Source: Symbiodinium natans (taxonomy: Eukaryota > Sar > Dinophyceae > Suessiales > Symbiodiniaceae). From it: DNA of 64,000 nucleotides. Made by a program: the position numbers and the translations under genes. Under the pieces are notes generated by a model. The model did not search any database and was not told the origin of the DNA. It worked only from the letters and a program-made list of their open reading frames with translations. Shown here one piece after another: positions 19,955 to 31,041 of this stretch (position 1 is its first letter; each line of letters begins with the position of its first letter). The DNA is taken from assembly GCA_905221605.1 (NCBI GenBank), contig CAJNDS010000946.1:642077-706076 (forward strand). Reading direction: 5' to 3'.

Positions 19955-22900
19955 TGAGGCTGTGGAGGATCCTCGACTTCAACGGCAACGGCATTGCAGC
20001 TCGACTCCGGATTAGGAAGTAATAATACGCCGAGTTGGGAGCAAGGCCCAGGGCTTTGGGGGGTCTTTGGGGGCTTAGGGCGCAAGGGCTTAGAAAGTTA
20101 GGGTTTAGGGTGTAGGATTTAGGTAGAGAGGCTGAGGGCTCTGAGGGCTCTGAGTAGGGCTCTTAGGGCTCTTAGGGCTGTTAGGGCTTGGGGTTTGCTG
20201 TAGGATGGGGCAGGAGCTGAAAGAAATGCGAGGAGCAGCCATGTCCGTTTATCCCACCCCGCGCCATCTCAGGGCTTGGGGCTGGGCTTAGGGCTTAGGG
20301 CTGATGGGTTTAGGGTTTAGGGCTTAGGGCTTGGGGTTTGGGGGTAAGGTTGGTTTAGGGGTTTGGGGTTTGGGGAATGCAAAGATCCTTCCGAGTACTT
20401 GCAAAAGAGAACCCTCAGCCCGCAAACCTGAAACCGTACGACCTGAAGAGTTTCTAAGAGTTTTTCATTGAGGACAGGCGCTTGCTGCCGGGCATCTTGC
20501 CCCAGTCTTCGGTGGGGGTGGGGAGGCCCTGAAGCATCTGAAGTCTAACCCCTAAGACTCAAGCTTTTGGGCAGTTTAGGGTTGCTGTTCAGCTGTTCGT
20601 GCTGCAGCGCTCCCAAAGAGAAGCCCCGCTTAAGGGGTTGGGGCAAACCCTGAACCCATACGACAGGACGCTCCCTCTAAACTTCAACCCGAACTGCTGA
20701 TGCCCCCGAGCGCTAAAGCTTAAGCGTTCCCTTTAGAACCCGAAGTTTAGGTTCCAGGGTTTAGGGTTGAGGTTGCAGGGTTTAGGGTTTAGGGTTTAGG
20801 GTTTGGGGTTGAGGTTGCAGGGTTTAGGGTTTAGGGGTTGGGGTTTAGGGTTTAGGGTTCAGGGTTCAGGGTTCAGGGTTTAGGGTTTAGGGTTTAGGGT
20901 TTAGGGTTTAGGGTTTAGGGTTTAGGGTTTAGGGTTGATTCCCTAAGAAACCTGGAAGCCTAAGCCTCGATGCCCTGATCCCTTTCAGCCCGGAGCGCCT
21001 TGCCCTGAAAGCTCTTAGTCCGCGCCCGAAGCCCAAACGGTCGGAGGCGACTTGGGGGGGTAAAAACCCTAAACCCTAAACCCTAAACCCTAAAGCCCAA
21101 ACCCTAAACCCTAAACCCTAAACCCTAAACCCTAAACCCTAAACCCTAAACCCTAAACCCTAAACCCTAAACCCTAAACCCTAAACCCTAATCAGGGTGG
21201 ACAAGCCCGCATGTCAACTGCAAAGGTCTCATTGGCCGAGATCGACAAGATGGTGGTGGAGCAGTACCCTTTGCTGAATCACAAGCCGGCGTCCCGGAAT
21301 TCAGCTAAGGGTTATTGTTTAGGGTTTAGGGTTTCGGGTTTAGGGTTTAGGGTTTAGGGTTTAGGGGATCCAGCGTAGGCCCTCATGACCCTTTTGTTTA
21401 GGGTCTGGGTTCCCTTATAAGCATTTTCTTTCACCCAAAAAGGGTACACTTTTCTTATTCCTAGGTTAGTCTTGGGTCTAGTCAAAGACCCTAAACCCAC
21501 TTTTGGCAGCGAAATCAGGGGTTTGGCAATGAAGGGTTAGCTTACTAGGATGTCTCAACATGAGGGTTTAGGGTTTCGGCTTTAGGGTTTAGGGTTTAGG
21601 GTTTAGGCATCCGACGTCGCTTGGAGCACGAGCCGTCCTTACGTCCTCTCAACTTTCGCTTCAAAGGGTGTCTACCCCCAAGCCAAGCCCTAAACCCTAA
21701 GCCCCAAACCCCAAACCCTAAACCCCAAACCCCAAACCCCAGACCCTAAACCCCAAGCCCTAAACCCCAAACCCCAAACCCCAAACCCTAAACCCCAAGG
21801 CCTAAACCCCAAACCCCAAACCCCAAAACCCTCGGCCTCTTAGTAGGCCTGCGCTGATGCGGGCCTACAAGAAGACCATCTCCAAGGAAGGCGCAGCCCA
21901 AGCTCTCCTGAATGAGCGCCTCTTCAGGGGCTTGCTTTAGGGCTGTTTGGGGTTGAGGGTAAGCTAGGGTTTAGGGTTTAGGGTTTAGGGTTTAGGGTTA
22001 AGGGTCTAAGGGTTTAAGGGTTTAGGGTTTAGGGTTGACGGTTGAGGTTTCAGGGTTTAGGGCTGCTGTAGCCTTTTGAGGGCTTAGCTTGGCTGTTAAA
22101 TGCTTTGAACACCGAACCCTGAACCCCCCCCGCAACCTTTCAGGTGATGGAACCCAGCGCAGCCCCCAAAGCCGGAAGCCCGAATCCCTCAAACCCTAAA
22201 CTTTAGCCCTAAACCCTTAACCCCAACCCCCAAACCCTAAACCCTAACCCTTGGACCCATAAAAGATCCTCAGCTTCCTCCCAAAAGCCCAGCCCTCGGC
22301 CCCAAAGCGTGAAGTCCTAAACCCTGAATTCTAACCCCTAAACCCTAAACCCTAAACCCTAAACCCAAAAAGGGCTTAAACCTTTCAGCCCCCAAAGTCC
22401 CTGAAGCCGTAAACCCTCAAGCTCCTGGAGCACCACCCAAGCCCGAACAAGAACCCTGCCGTTCAGAGGGTTTAGGGTTTAGGGTTTCGGGTTTAGGGTT
22501 TAGGGTTTAGGGTTTAGGGTAAACCCATCCTGGGGCCCCCTCCCCCAGCCTCGGTAGGCGGGGGAGACGGCGACGACTGGGTCGAGCGCAAGGCGCAGCA
22601 CTGGGAGGGTTTAGGGTTTAGTGTTTGGGGTTCAGGGTTTAGGGTTTAGGGTTTAGAGTTCAGGGTTTGGTTTAGAGTGTAGGTCTCTACCCTCGCACGC
22701 TGGTAAGATTTACTCGGTTAGCGCGTGAAATCGCAATGCGCGAGTAAACACGGTTGTCCTAACTAAGCCAGGCACGCCTAGACAAGGTCCATGCAGCACG
22801 AACGTATACACGCATACAAATAGGTGGCTGTCAAAATTATGATCCCTTCCGGGGTCCCTAAATAATAGGTGCTGTATTATAATAGGAATCCAAACAGGGG

Positions 22901-24961
22901 CCGTAACCCTGACAACTACCCAAATTAGTGACAGCCGGACTCTGGCTGTGCACACTGTGAAATCGGCCCGGGGGTCCCGGCCATGTGGACACGGAACCGG
23001 GTTGAGGGTTGAAAGGTTCTGAACCCCCAACCCGAAATCGCCGAAACCCTGCTCCCAAACCGTAAAACCTAAAGCCTAAACCTTGCCCCCCCCCCCCCCC
23101 CCCCCCCCCACCCCCCCCCCACCAAAAAAAAAAAAAAAAAAATCATGCAGGCCCTGTAGCCAAACCCTACCCCCAAAGACCGAGGAGTTCAAGCAGCTCC
23201 TGGTGAACCTCTTCTACTTCAACAAGGCAGCACGTGAGGGTGTAGGGTTTAGGGTTTAGGGTTTAGGGTTCAGGGTTTAGGGTTTAGGGTTTAGGGTTTA
23301 GGGTTTAGGGGCTCGAGGGAGAGGCCTTGGAAGTGCACCAGCGAGAGCCAGGGAATTCTTGGGACATCGCAAGCGACCCCGAGCCTAAACCCTAAACCCT
23401 AAACCCTAAACCCTAAACCCTAAACCCTAAACCGTAAACCCTAAACCCCACGCACACGCCAGAAGCGCAAGAAGCTGTTTTCAGGTTTGGGGGTTGAACG
23501 GTCCAGGGGTTTAGGGGCTGCCCAAGTCCCAAACTTGCCCTGAGGGCATTAGGTTTTAGGGTTTTAGGGTTTAGGGTTTAGGTTTTTGCCGCAGGTTTTC
23601 TGGATCTTCGACACGTCAGCTGGCGTCGACCTCGACCGGCGGATGACGCTCCAGGTCGGCGAGTTCAGCCCTGGACCCTGAACCGTCAACCGCAAACCCG
23701 AAACCCTAAACCCTAAACCACCCTAAACCCCAAACTCCAAACCCCAAAACCCCAAACCTCAAACCTAAAAAGCCCCAAACCCTACACCTCAAACCCTTAA
23801 CCCTAAACCGTGAAACCACCACAAACCCAAACCCTAAACCCTAAATCCTCAGCTTTGGGGCTCGAGGGGCCTATGGGATTTGGCAACCTTGCTTTCACGA
23901 TGGCTCGAATCCGTAAAACCTGAAAGACTTAAACCGAAACCTGAAGCCCCTAAACATGAAAGCCGACTCCCCTAAACCCTAAACCCTAAACATCCCTAAA
24001 CCCTAAACCCTTGACCCTAAACCCTTGACCCTAGACCCTAAACCCTAAACCTTAAACCCTAAACCCTAAACCCTAAACTCGCCCTCTCCCCCTGGAAGGA
24101 GTTCAAGCGCTGCCTCGTGCTCTGCGGCTGCGGCATGCAGGATGCCGAAGCGCGCCGGGAGTTCCAACGTATCGACAGGCTCGACTGAGGGTAGGGTTTA
24201 GGGTTCTAGGGTTCTAGGGTTTAGGGTTCTAGGGTTTAGGGTTCTAGGGTTTAGCGTTGAGGTTTAGGGTTTAGGGTTTAGGGTTCAGGGTTCAGGGTTT
24301 GGGGTTTGGGGTTTGGGGTCGGGGTTTAGGGTTTTAGGGTTTAGGGTTTTTCTTGGTCTCAGGGTCTAGGACATAGGACTGGGACGCTGGGCACGTTTGG
24401 GTTTGTAGAGGGCCGCATTTGCGGATGACAATCGTGACTTGTGACATCAGGGCGAACCTTGTTGAACCTTTTCACCATTTTCTGTAGCTCACGCAGAAGC
24501 AGTGGCCAGAATGGAGCGGCAATCGGACAAACCATGAAGCAGGAATGCGAGAGTCAGACGTCGAGAAACCAATGGAAAGGGGGTGGTTGTGTGAGTCTTG
24601 CCGCGCTGCTGCAGATCTTGTGACCATAACCTCTAAACCCTAAACCCTAAACCCTAAACCCTAAACCCTAAACTCTAAACCCCAAACCCGAAGCCCTAAA
24701 CCCTAAACCCTAAACCCTAAAGGGCTCTTAGCCAACGATGTTTGCAACGGTAAGGTGTCTGTGGGCTTCGGATTAGGGGTGAGGGCCAGGCTTCACCCCT
24801 GTAATCATACGACTTCAGGCCATTTTGATAAACTAGGGTTTAGGGTTTAGGGTTTAGGGTTTAGGGTTTAGGGTCTTGTAATCTCAGTGGCCAGGAATGG
24901 AGGTGGCATGGTCCTCTTCGACGAGTTCTGCCTGTGGTTTGCCGGAAAATCCTGCCCGCAG
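19955..24961 (+). CDS. EF-B: four-EF-hand Ca2+-binding protein gene, 8 inferred exons
   Basis: Exons are 19955-19995 (start uncertain by a few bases), 21226-21284, 21847-21890, 22558-22592, 23185-23226, 23595-23654, 24099-24178 and 24895-24961. Frame is kept across all seven introns. Acceptors are AG; donors are GC except GT after 23654. The product matches EF-A from the residues LWRI before loop 1 to the end. Loop 1 is DFNGNGIVSLAE. Loop 2 is GGDGDDWVERKE, with Gly replacing the first Asp. Loop 3 is GVDLDRRMTLQE, again with Gly at position 1 after a short insert. Loop 4, DRNGGGMVLFDE, is split by the last intron. The linker KPALMRAYKKT is identical to EF-A. Loops 2 and 3 may bind Ca2+ weakly. 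N-terminal exons are probably upstream (16.9-19.0 kb) and are listed as candidates. The C-terminus after 24961 is unresolved. Confidence 0.85.
20213..20269 (+). CDS. Open island inside an EF-B intron, probably not an EF-B exon
   Basis: After GGGGCAG one frame reads ELKEMRGAAMSVYPTPRHLR up to a G-type repeat. It lies within the inferred intron 19996-21225. Similar open islands there are 20476-20552, 20591-20636 and 20986-21050. They show how often short islands are open by chance, or they may be alternative exons. Confidence 0.15.
22700..23030. other. Array-free intronic stretch in EF-B
   Basis: About 330 bp with no telomere repeats between EF-B exons 22558-22592 and 23185-23226. Open frames on the minus strand have no supporting sites. 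Nothing recognised. Confidence 0.4.
23086..23142. repeat. Poly-C then poly-A tract
   Basis: A run of 24 C, A, 10 C, ACC and about 19 A, followed directly by TCATGCAGGCCCTG. The 41451-41490 copy is followed by GGAATGCAGGCACTG. Confidence 0.85.
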
Positions 24962-25139
24962 GCGCCCAAAACCCTAAAAACCCCTATATGCCCTAAACAA
25001 CCCTAAACCCTAAACCCTAAACCCTAGCCCTAAACCCCACACCCCAAACCCTAAACGAAAAAAAACCTTTTTACACGGGTTTAGGTTACCGTAAACCCCA
25101 AACCCTAAAACCCCCTGGCAGCTTTTCGGGTTGGTTTAG

Positions 25140-25247
25140 GTTGCTTGGAGGTTCATGGTTCTTGGTAGCCAGTTATATCTGTACTTCTAACCCACTTATC
25201 CCTTAAGTGGCCCAATGTGGTTATAGTTGGGTGATAAGTACAGCTAG
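25140..25247. mobile_element. MITE family 7 hairpin
   Basis: Arms TGTACTTCTAACCCACTTAT and ATAGTTGGGTGATAAGTACA are inverted about CCCTTAAGTGGCCC. The outer end CTTGGAGGTTCATGG is shared with 59693-59803 and 60528-60600. Confidence 0.65.
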
Positions 25248-25927
25248 CCCTAAACCCTAAACCCTAAACCCTAAACCCTCAACCCTCAACCCTCAACCCT
25301 AAACCCTAAACCGTGGATGCTCCCACGCCATCCTGAGCTCAACCTTTCAATAATCCCTTAAACCCTAAACCCGAAACCCTAAACCCTAAACCTTAAACCC
25401 TAAACTTAAGTGGGCTTCAGGACTGGGGGTTTAGGGTTTAGGGTGGCCCCCTACCCCCCCCCGTCCCCCCAACAACAAGACGAAATGACACATCAGAAAC
25501 ACGACCACCCGAGAACCTTGAACTGTCAAAAATGAGTTTAGGATTTTGGGTTTTAGGGTTTTAGGGTTTTTGGGCTTTAGGATTTTAGGGATTTAGGATT
25601 TTAGTGTTTTAGTGTTTTAGGGTTTTAGGGTTTTAGGGTTTTAGGGTTTAGGGTTTAGGGTTTAGGGACCCTTGGACTCTGGCCCTAAACTCATAAGACC
25701 CTACACCCTACTAATCCCTAAACAGCAATGATGGCACAGGGGATGGTTGCACTCGTCGAATAGGCCGGAGGGCTCGGCAGTTTCGGGTCTGGGTTTGGGG
25801 CTTAGGGTTTACGGACCAGCGTGGCTGAGTGGGGCTTCGGGTTTCAGGGTTTGGGCGGAGGTTTCGGGAAGGCGGGGCAGTTTCTTGGTACAGTTCATTG
25901 GTTAGGTTTGGGTTGCTTCTGATTGCT

Positions 25928-26022
25928 TCAGAACCCCCCTCACAAAAATGGAAATGTTCTTCCTTATAAGGCAACATGGGGATTTTTGTAGTTGTTCTAT
26001 GGGGGGGTTCTTCAGCAAACAG
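25928..26022. mobile_element. MITE family 6 copy
   Basis: CAGAACCCCCC pairs with GGGGGGTTCTTCAGCAAACAG. The interior holds TCTTCCTTATAAGGCAACATG. Confidence 0.6.
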
Positions 26023-26406
26023 TAGGTTTGGGTTCGGTACGTCATCCTTGAGGAGCTAGGGCGGGTATGTTCGGAGCTCTTGCTGATGCGATTTGGCTTT
26101 TCAGGTCGAGGGATTCGTGGTGCCCTAAACCCTAAACCCTAAACCCCTAAACGCCTAAACCCCTAAACCCCTAAACCCCTAGGGTTGGTTGCATTTGTCT
26201 TGGTTGCATTTGGGGCGCGTGGTTTTTGTAAGCCTAAAAGTACCGTATGTCCACCGGGTTTTGGCAGGTTCCAACACTGCGAAAAGCTCTGAAAAAAGCA
26301 CTAAAGATCGAAAAGTTCGAAAAGTTAACAGTTCTACAAGTTCTAAAAGTCCCTAACAGCCCTAAACCCCCCCCCCCCCCCCCCCCCTAATTGGCACGTT
26401 GCCAAG

Positions 26407-26527
26407 GCTCCTGAAGCGCAAGAATAATTCGGGCGGCCTTGGCGAAGCCAAGGGGGGCCATGCAGATGCAGCGGAGGAATTCAATGCTGCAGCTGACTCG
26501 CGCGACGTTCTGGTTTGGTTACAGTAG
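26407..26527 (+). CDS. Candidate exon, unknown protein
   Basis: This follows a poly-C tract and GCCAAG, and ends at a TAG just before a G-type array. The frame has LLKRKNNSGGLGEAKGGHAD, then AAEEFNAAADSRDVLVWLQ. About 40 residues, protein-like, with a possible donor before the stop. Confidence 0.4.
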
Positions 26528-26610
26528 GTAGGGGTTTAGGGTTTAGGGTGTGAGGGTTTAGGGTTGAGGGTTTAGGGTTAGGCATTTTCGGCTTGCATCT
26601 TGTAGCATAG

Positions 26611-26723
26611 GACAAGATGGATCAAAGGGCATGTCAGGCCCCGATAGAATGATGTTCTGGTGCAAGGTCTGGCGCGATCAAAGGTTTCACCAATGTGACC
26701 TATCCTCGTTGAGTGCACCCTAA
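26611..26723 (+). CDS. Candidate exon, unknown protein
   Basis: It lies between a G-type array (acceptor GCATAG) and a C-type array whose TAA ends the frame. It reads GQDGSKGMSGPDRMMFWCKV, then WRDQRFHQCDLSSLSAP. It has the same array polarity as the last exons of EF-A and EF-B. Confidence 0.4.
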
Positions 26724-27169
26724 ACCCTGACCCCTAAACCCTAACCCCTAAACCCTAAACCCTAAACCCTAAACCCTAAACCCTAAACCCTAACTCACCA
26801 CCTCAGGGCCCCTGCGCGCCCACATGCTGCTTAGGCTGGGAGAGTCGGCCGTTTGCTCCGGCGCAGGATGCCTGTGCGAAAGCCTTCTTAGCCCGGTGGT
26901 GCCCGTTTGCTTTGTTTGAGGTTTAGGGTTTAGGGTTTAGGGCTTAGGGTTCAGCATCTCAAGTCCATGCATTCACAAGCCAAGCTTGCTGCTCTGGTAT
27001 CCAATACCTACCCACCCACCCCTTGGATCCCAAAACATTGGGTTCTAAACCTTCGGGAACCCCAGAACCCTAAATCCAGGGCTTGAACCCTAATTGAATC
27101 CAAGAAAGAACCTTGACTTGAAGAAACGCTGGAAAGGAAGGAGGGGCGAGGGGTGGGGGGGTTGGGACG

Positions 27170-29950
27170 AAATAAGCGATTTCCGGCTCATGATGCTGGG
27201 GCTTTGAGGTGGCAAGGTTGCCGCGACTGCCGGCTGATGCTCATGATGCTTGGGCTTTGGGGTGACGCGGTTCCCGAAAAACCGGGCCGTCGCCCATGAT
27301 GCTCCGAAAGGCTCGGGGCTGTCCCGGCTGATGCTCATGATGCTGGGGCTTTGGGGTGGCAAGGTTGCCGCGACTGCCGGCTGATGCTCATGATGCTTGG
27401 GCTTTGGGGTGACGTGGTTCCCGAAAAACCGGGCCGTCGCCCATGATGCTCCGAAAGGCTCGGGGCTGTCCCGGCTGATGCTCATGATGCTGGGGCTTTG
27501 GGGTGGCAAGGTTGCCGCGGCTGCCGGCTGATGCTCATGATGCTTGGGCTTTGGGGTGACGCGGTTCCCGAAAAACCGGGCCGTCGCCCATGATGCTCCG
27601 AAAGGCTCGGGGCTGTCCCGGCTGATGCTCATGATGCTGGGGCTTTGGGGTGGCAAGGTTGCCGCGGCTGCCGGCTGATGCTCATGATGCTTGGGCTTTG
27701 GGGTGACGCGGTTCCCGAAAAACCGGGCCGTCGCCCATGATGCTCCGAAAGACTCGGGGCTGTCCCGGCTGATGCTCATGATGCTGGGGCTTTGGGGTGG
27801 CAAGGTTGCCGCGGCTGCCGGCTGATGCTCATGATGCTTGGGCTTTGGGGTGCCGCCGCCCATGATGCTCCGAAAGGCTCGGGGCTGTCCCGGCTGATGC
27901 TCATGATGCTGGGGCTTTGGGGTGGCAAGGTTGCCGCGGCTGCCGGCTGATGCTCATGATGCTTGGGCTTTGGGGTGACGCGGTTCCCGAAAAACCGGGC
28001 CGTCGCCCATGATGCTCCGAAAGGTTCGGGGCTGTCCCGGCTGATGCTCATGATGCTGGGCTCATGATGCTGGGGCTTTGGGGTGGCAAGGTTGTCGCGG
28101 CTGCCGGCTGATGCTCATGATGCTTGGGCTTTGGGGTGACGCGGTTCCCGAAAAACCGGGCCGTCGCCCATGACGCTCCGAAAGGCTCGGGGCTGTCCCG
28201 GCTGATGCTCATGATGCTGGGGCTTTGGGGTGGCAAGGTTGCCGCGGCTGCCGGCTGATGCTCATGATGCTTGGGCTTTGGGGGACGCGGTTCCCGAAAA
28301 ACCGGGCCGTCGCCCATGATGCTCCGAAAGGCTCGGGGCTGTCCCGGCTGATGCTCATGATGCTGGGGCTTTGGGGTGGCAAGGTTGCCGCGACTGCCGG
28401 CTGATGCTCATGATGCTTGGGCTTTGGGGTGACGTGGTTCCCGAAAAACCGGGCCGTCGCCCATGATGCTCCGAAAGGCTCGGGGCTGTCCCGGCTGATG
28501 CTCATGATGCTGGGGCTTTGGGGTGGCAAGGTTGCCGCGGCTGCCGGCTGATGCTCATGATGCTTGGGCTTTGGGGTGACGCGGTTCCCGAAAAACCGGG
28601 CCGTCGCCCATGATGCTCCGAAAGGCTCGGGGCTGTCCCGGCTGATGCTCATGATGAAGGTGCCGCGGCTGCCGGCTGATGCTCATGATGCTTGGCTTTG
28701 GGGTGACGCGGTTCCCGAAAAACCGGGCCGTCGCCCATGATGCTCCGAAAGCTCGGTTCCCGGCTGATGGGCTGGGGCTTTGGGGTGGCAAGGTTGCCGC
28801 GGCTGCCGGCTGATGCTCATGATGCTTGGGCTTTGGGGGACGCGGTTCCCGAAAAACCGGGCCGTCGCCCATGATGCTCCGAAAGGCTCGGGGCTGTCCC
28901 GGCTGATGCTCATGATGCTGGGGCTTTGGGGTGGCAAGGTTGCCGCGGCTGCCGGCTGATGCTCATGATGCTTGGGCTTTGGGGTGACGCGGTTCCCGAA
29001 AAACCGGGCCGTCGCCCATGATGCTCCGAAAGGCTCGGGGCTGTCCCGGCTGATGCTCATGATGCTGGGGCTTTGGGGTGGCAAGGTTGCCGCGGCTGCC
29101 GGCTGATGCTCATGATGCTTGGGCTTTGGGGTGACGCGGTTCCCGAAAAACCGGGCCGTCGCCCATGATGCTCCGAAAGACTCGGGGCTGTCCCGGCTGA
29201 TGCTCATGATGCTGGGGCTTTGGGGTGGCAAGGTTGCCGCGGCTGCCGGCTGATGCTCATGATGCTTGGGCTTTGGGGTGCCGCCGCCCATGATGCTCCG
29301 AAAGGCTCGGGGCTGTCCCGGCTGATGCTCATGATGCTGGGGCTTTGGGGTGGCAAGGTTGCCGCGACTGCCGGCTGATGCTCATGATGCTTGGGCTTTG
29401 GGGTGACGCGGTTCCCGAAAAACCGGGCCGTCGCCCATGATGCTCCGAAAGGCTCGGGGCTGTCCCGGCTGATGCTCATGATGCTGGGGCTTTGGGGTGG
29501 CAAGGTTGCCGCGGCTGCCGGCTGATGCTCATGATGCTTGGGCTTTGGGGTGACGCGGTTCCCGAAAAACCGGGCCGTCGCCCATGATGCTCCGAAAGGC
29601 TCGGGGCTGTCCCGGCTGATGCTCATGATGCTGGGGCTTTGGGGTGGCAAGGTTGCCGCGGCTGCCGGCTGATGCTCATGATGCTTGGGCTTTGGGGTGA
29701 CGCGGTTCCCGAAAAACCGGGCCGCCGCCCATGATGCTCGAAAGGCTCGGGGCTGTCCAGGCTGATGCTCATGATGCTGGGGCTTTGGGGTGGCAAGGTT
29801 GCCGCGGCTGCCGGCTGATGCTCATGATGCTTGGGCTTTGGGGTGACGCGGTTCCCGAAAAACCGGGCCGCCGCCCATGATGCTCCGAAAGGCTCGGGGC
29901 TGTCCCGGCTGGTGCTGATGATGCTGGGGCTTTGGGCTTCCTGGCTGATG
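27170..29950. repeat. 147-bp tandem satellite, about 18 units
   Basis: The anchor CATGATGCTCCGAAAGG recurs every 147 bp (for example at 27295 and 27442). Each unit holds three related pieces built on GCTCATGATGCT followed by GGGGCTTTGGGGTG or a variant. It also has a small palindrome GGTTCCCGAAAAACC. Some units are truncated, and two 0.6-kb blocks (about 27180-27860 and 28690-29290) look like a segmental copy of each other. Because 147 is a multiple of three, the minus strand stays open through several units (27090-27863, 28683-29291, 29204-29650), giving a 49-residue repeat. I treat those frames as by-products of the satellite. Confidence 0.95.
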
Positions 29951-30078
29951 CTCATACTGCTTGGGCGTTTGGACCTGGCCCAAGTCAATTCGTCGGCGGC
30001 CAGTCGTCGGCAAATTTGCATGGGCCAAATTGGCCGAGTCGTTGGCAAACGGGGCTACTGGGCTACCAATCCCCTGTG

Positions 30079-30208
30079 GCTCTTAGTAGGAAATGAGGGT
30101 CGTTAACCCGAAGTAACTGAGCCTTAAACCTGAACGGGTTTAGGGTTTAGGGTATTTAAGGTTCGAGTGTAAGATACCTACTCCCTTAATCCCTACTAGG
30201 AACTGGTA
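30079..30208. mobile_element. MITE family 2 copy
   Basis: GGCTCTTAGTAGGAAATGAG at the left and CCCTACTAGGAACTGG at the right. A short telomere-like run lies inside. Confidence 0.5.
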
Positions 30209-30458
30209 GGACACTGTGGGGGCCTGAATAGCCCTGTACTTTTTAGAAAATTCGCAATTCTCAGAAGGGGACCCAGTTTAGGGTTCAGGGTTTTTGGTTT
30301 GGAGTTTAGGGTTAGGGCTTAGAGTTTAAGATTTAGGGGTAACTGTTTAGAGTTGAGAGTTGAGGGTTCGGGATCAGCATGTCAGCTTTGGTATACAAAC
30401 CTTCAAGCGACGTGTGTGCGTGTTTGTGCTTGCGGGCTTCATCACCGCTGCCTCCGCA

Positions 30459-30526
30459 GCTGCTTTGGCCGCAGCACTTTAAGGCATATCCGGGCCAGCT
30501 TTCCACAAGCATGCTTGTTGCCCAAG
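30459..30526 (+). CDS. Candidate exon, unknown protein
   Basis: After CTCCGCAG the frame reads LLWPQHFKAYPGQLSTSMLV, then AQ, and a GT donor precedes CCCTAAACCC. Unrecognised. Confidence 0.3.
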
Positions 30527-30827
30527 GTCCCTAAACCCTACGGCCCTGCCACATGTCTCGCAACAAAAGCAGTTATGTCGAAGCCAGGCCCCAACAAAAA
30601 TCCCTAAAGCCTACACCCCAAATCCTAAGAATTCTGAGGGCAAATTTCAAGTCCTGTGTCTGAATAGGCAGCTATCACGAACCACCCACCTAGAACTATG
30701 ACACCCTCTAACAACCCTAGTTAACAAGCTCTCAAAGTGTGCAAAATAGTCCCTAGAAACACTGAAAATCGTAAGCCCCTAGCCCCTCAAGTCTAAACCA
30801 CAGCCCTTGCAGAAACCCTAAAAAAAA

Positions 30828-30925
30828 CTACTAGCAAGCTACGGTACCATTTTGCTGAAGAACCCCCCTGAAAAAATCTTCCTGAAAAGGAAACACCGCG
30901 AGTAGTATCTTTCATGTTTTGGGGG
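30828..30925. mobile_element. MITE family 6 copy
   Basis: CTACTAGCAAGC ... TGCTGAAGAACCCCCC at the left and GGGGGGTTTAGGG at the right. The right arm runs into a G-type array. Confidence 0.5.
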
Positions 30926-31041
30926 GTTTAGGGTTTAGGGTTTAGGGTTTAGGGTTTAGGGTTTAGGGGTTTAGGGTTTAGGGTTTAGGGTTCGAATAAA
31001 ACCCTAAGCCACTGAACCGCCAAGTCGGGCCCTTGGGAGCC

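Noticed and set aside
27090-29650. Long minus-strand open frames with a 49-residue repeat (up to 257 residues)
   Set aside because: They exist only because the satellite period is a multiple of three. Units are broken by indels, there is no conserved start, and no frame spans the array.
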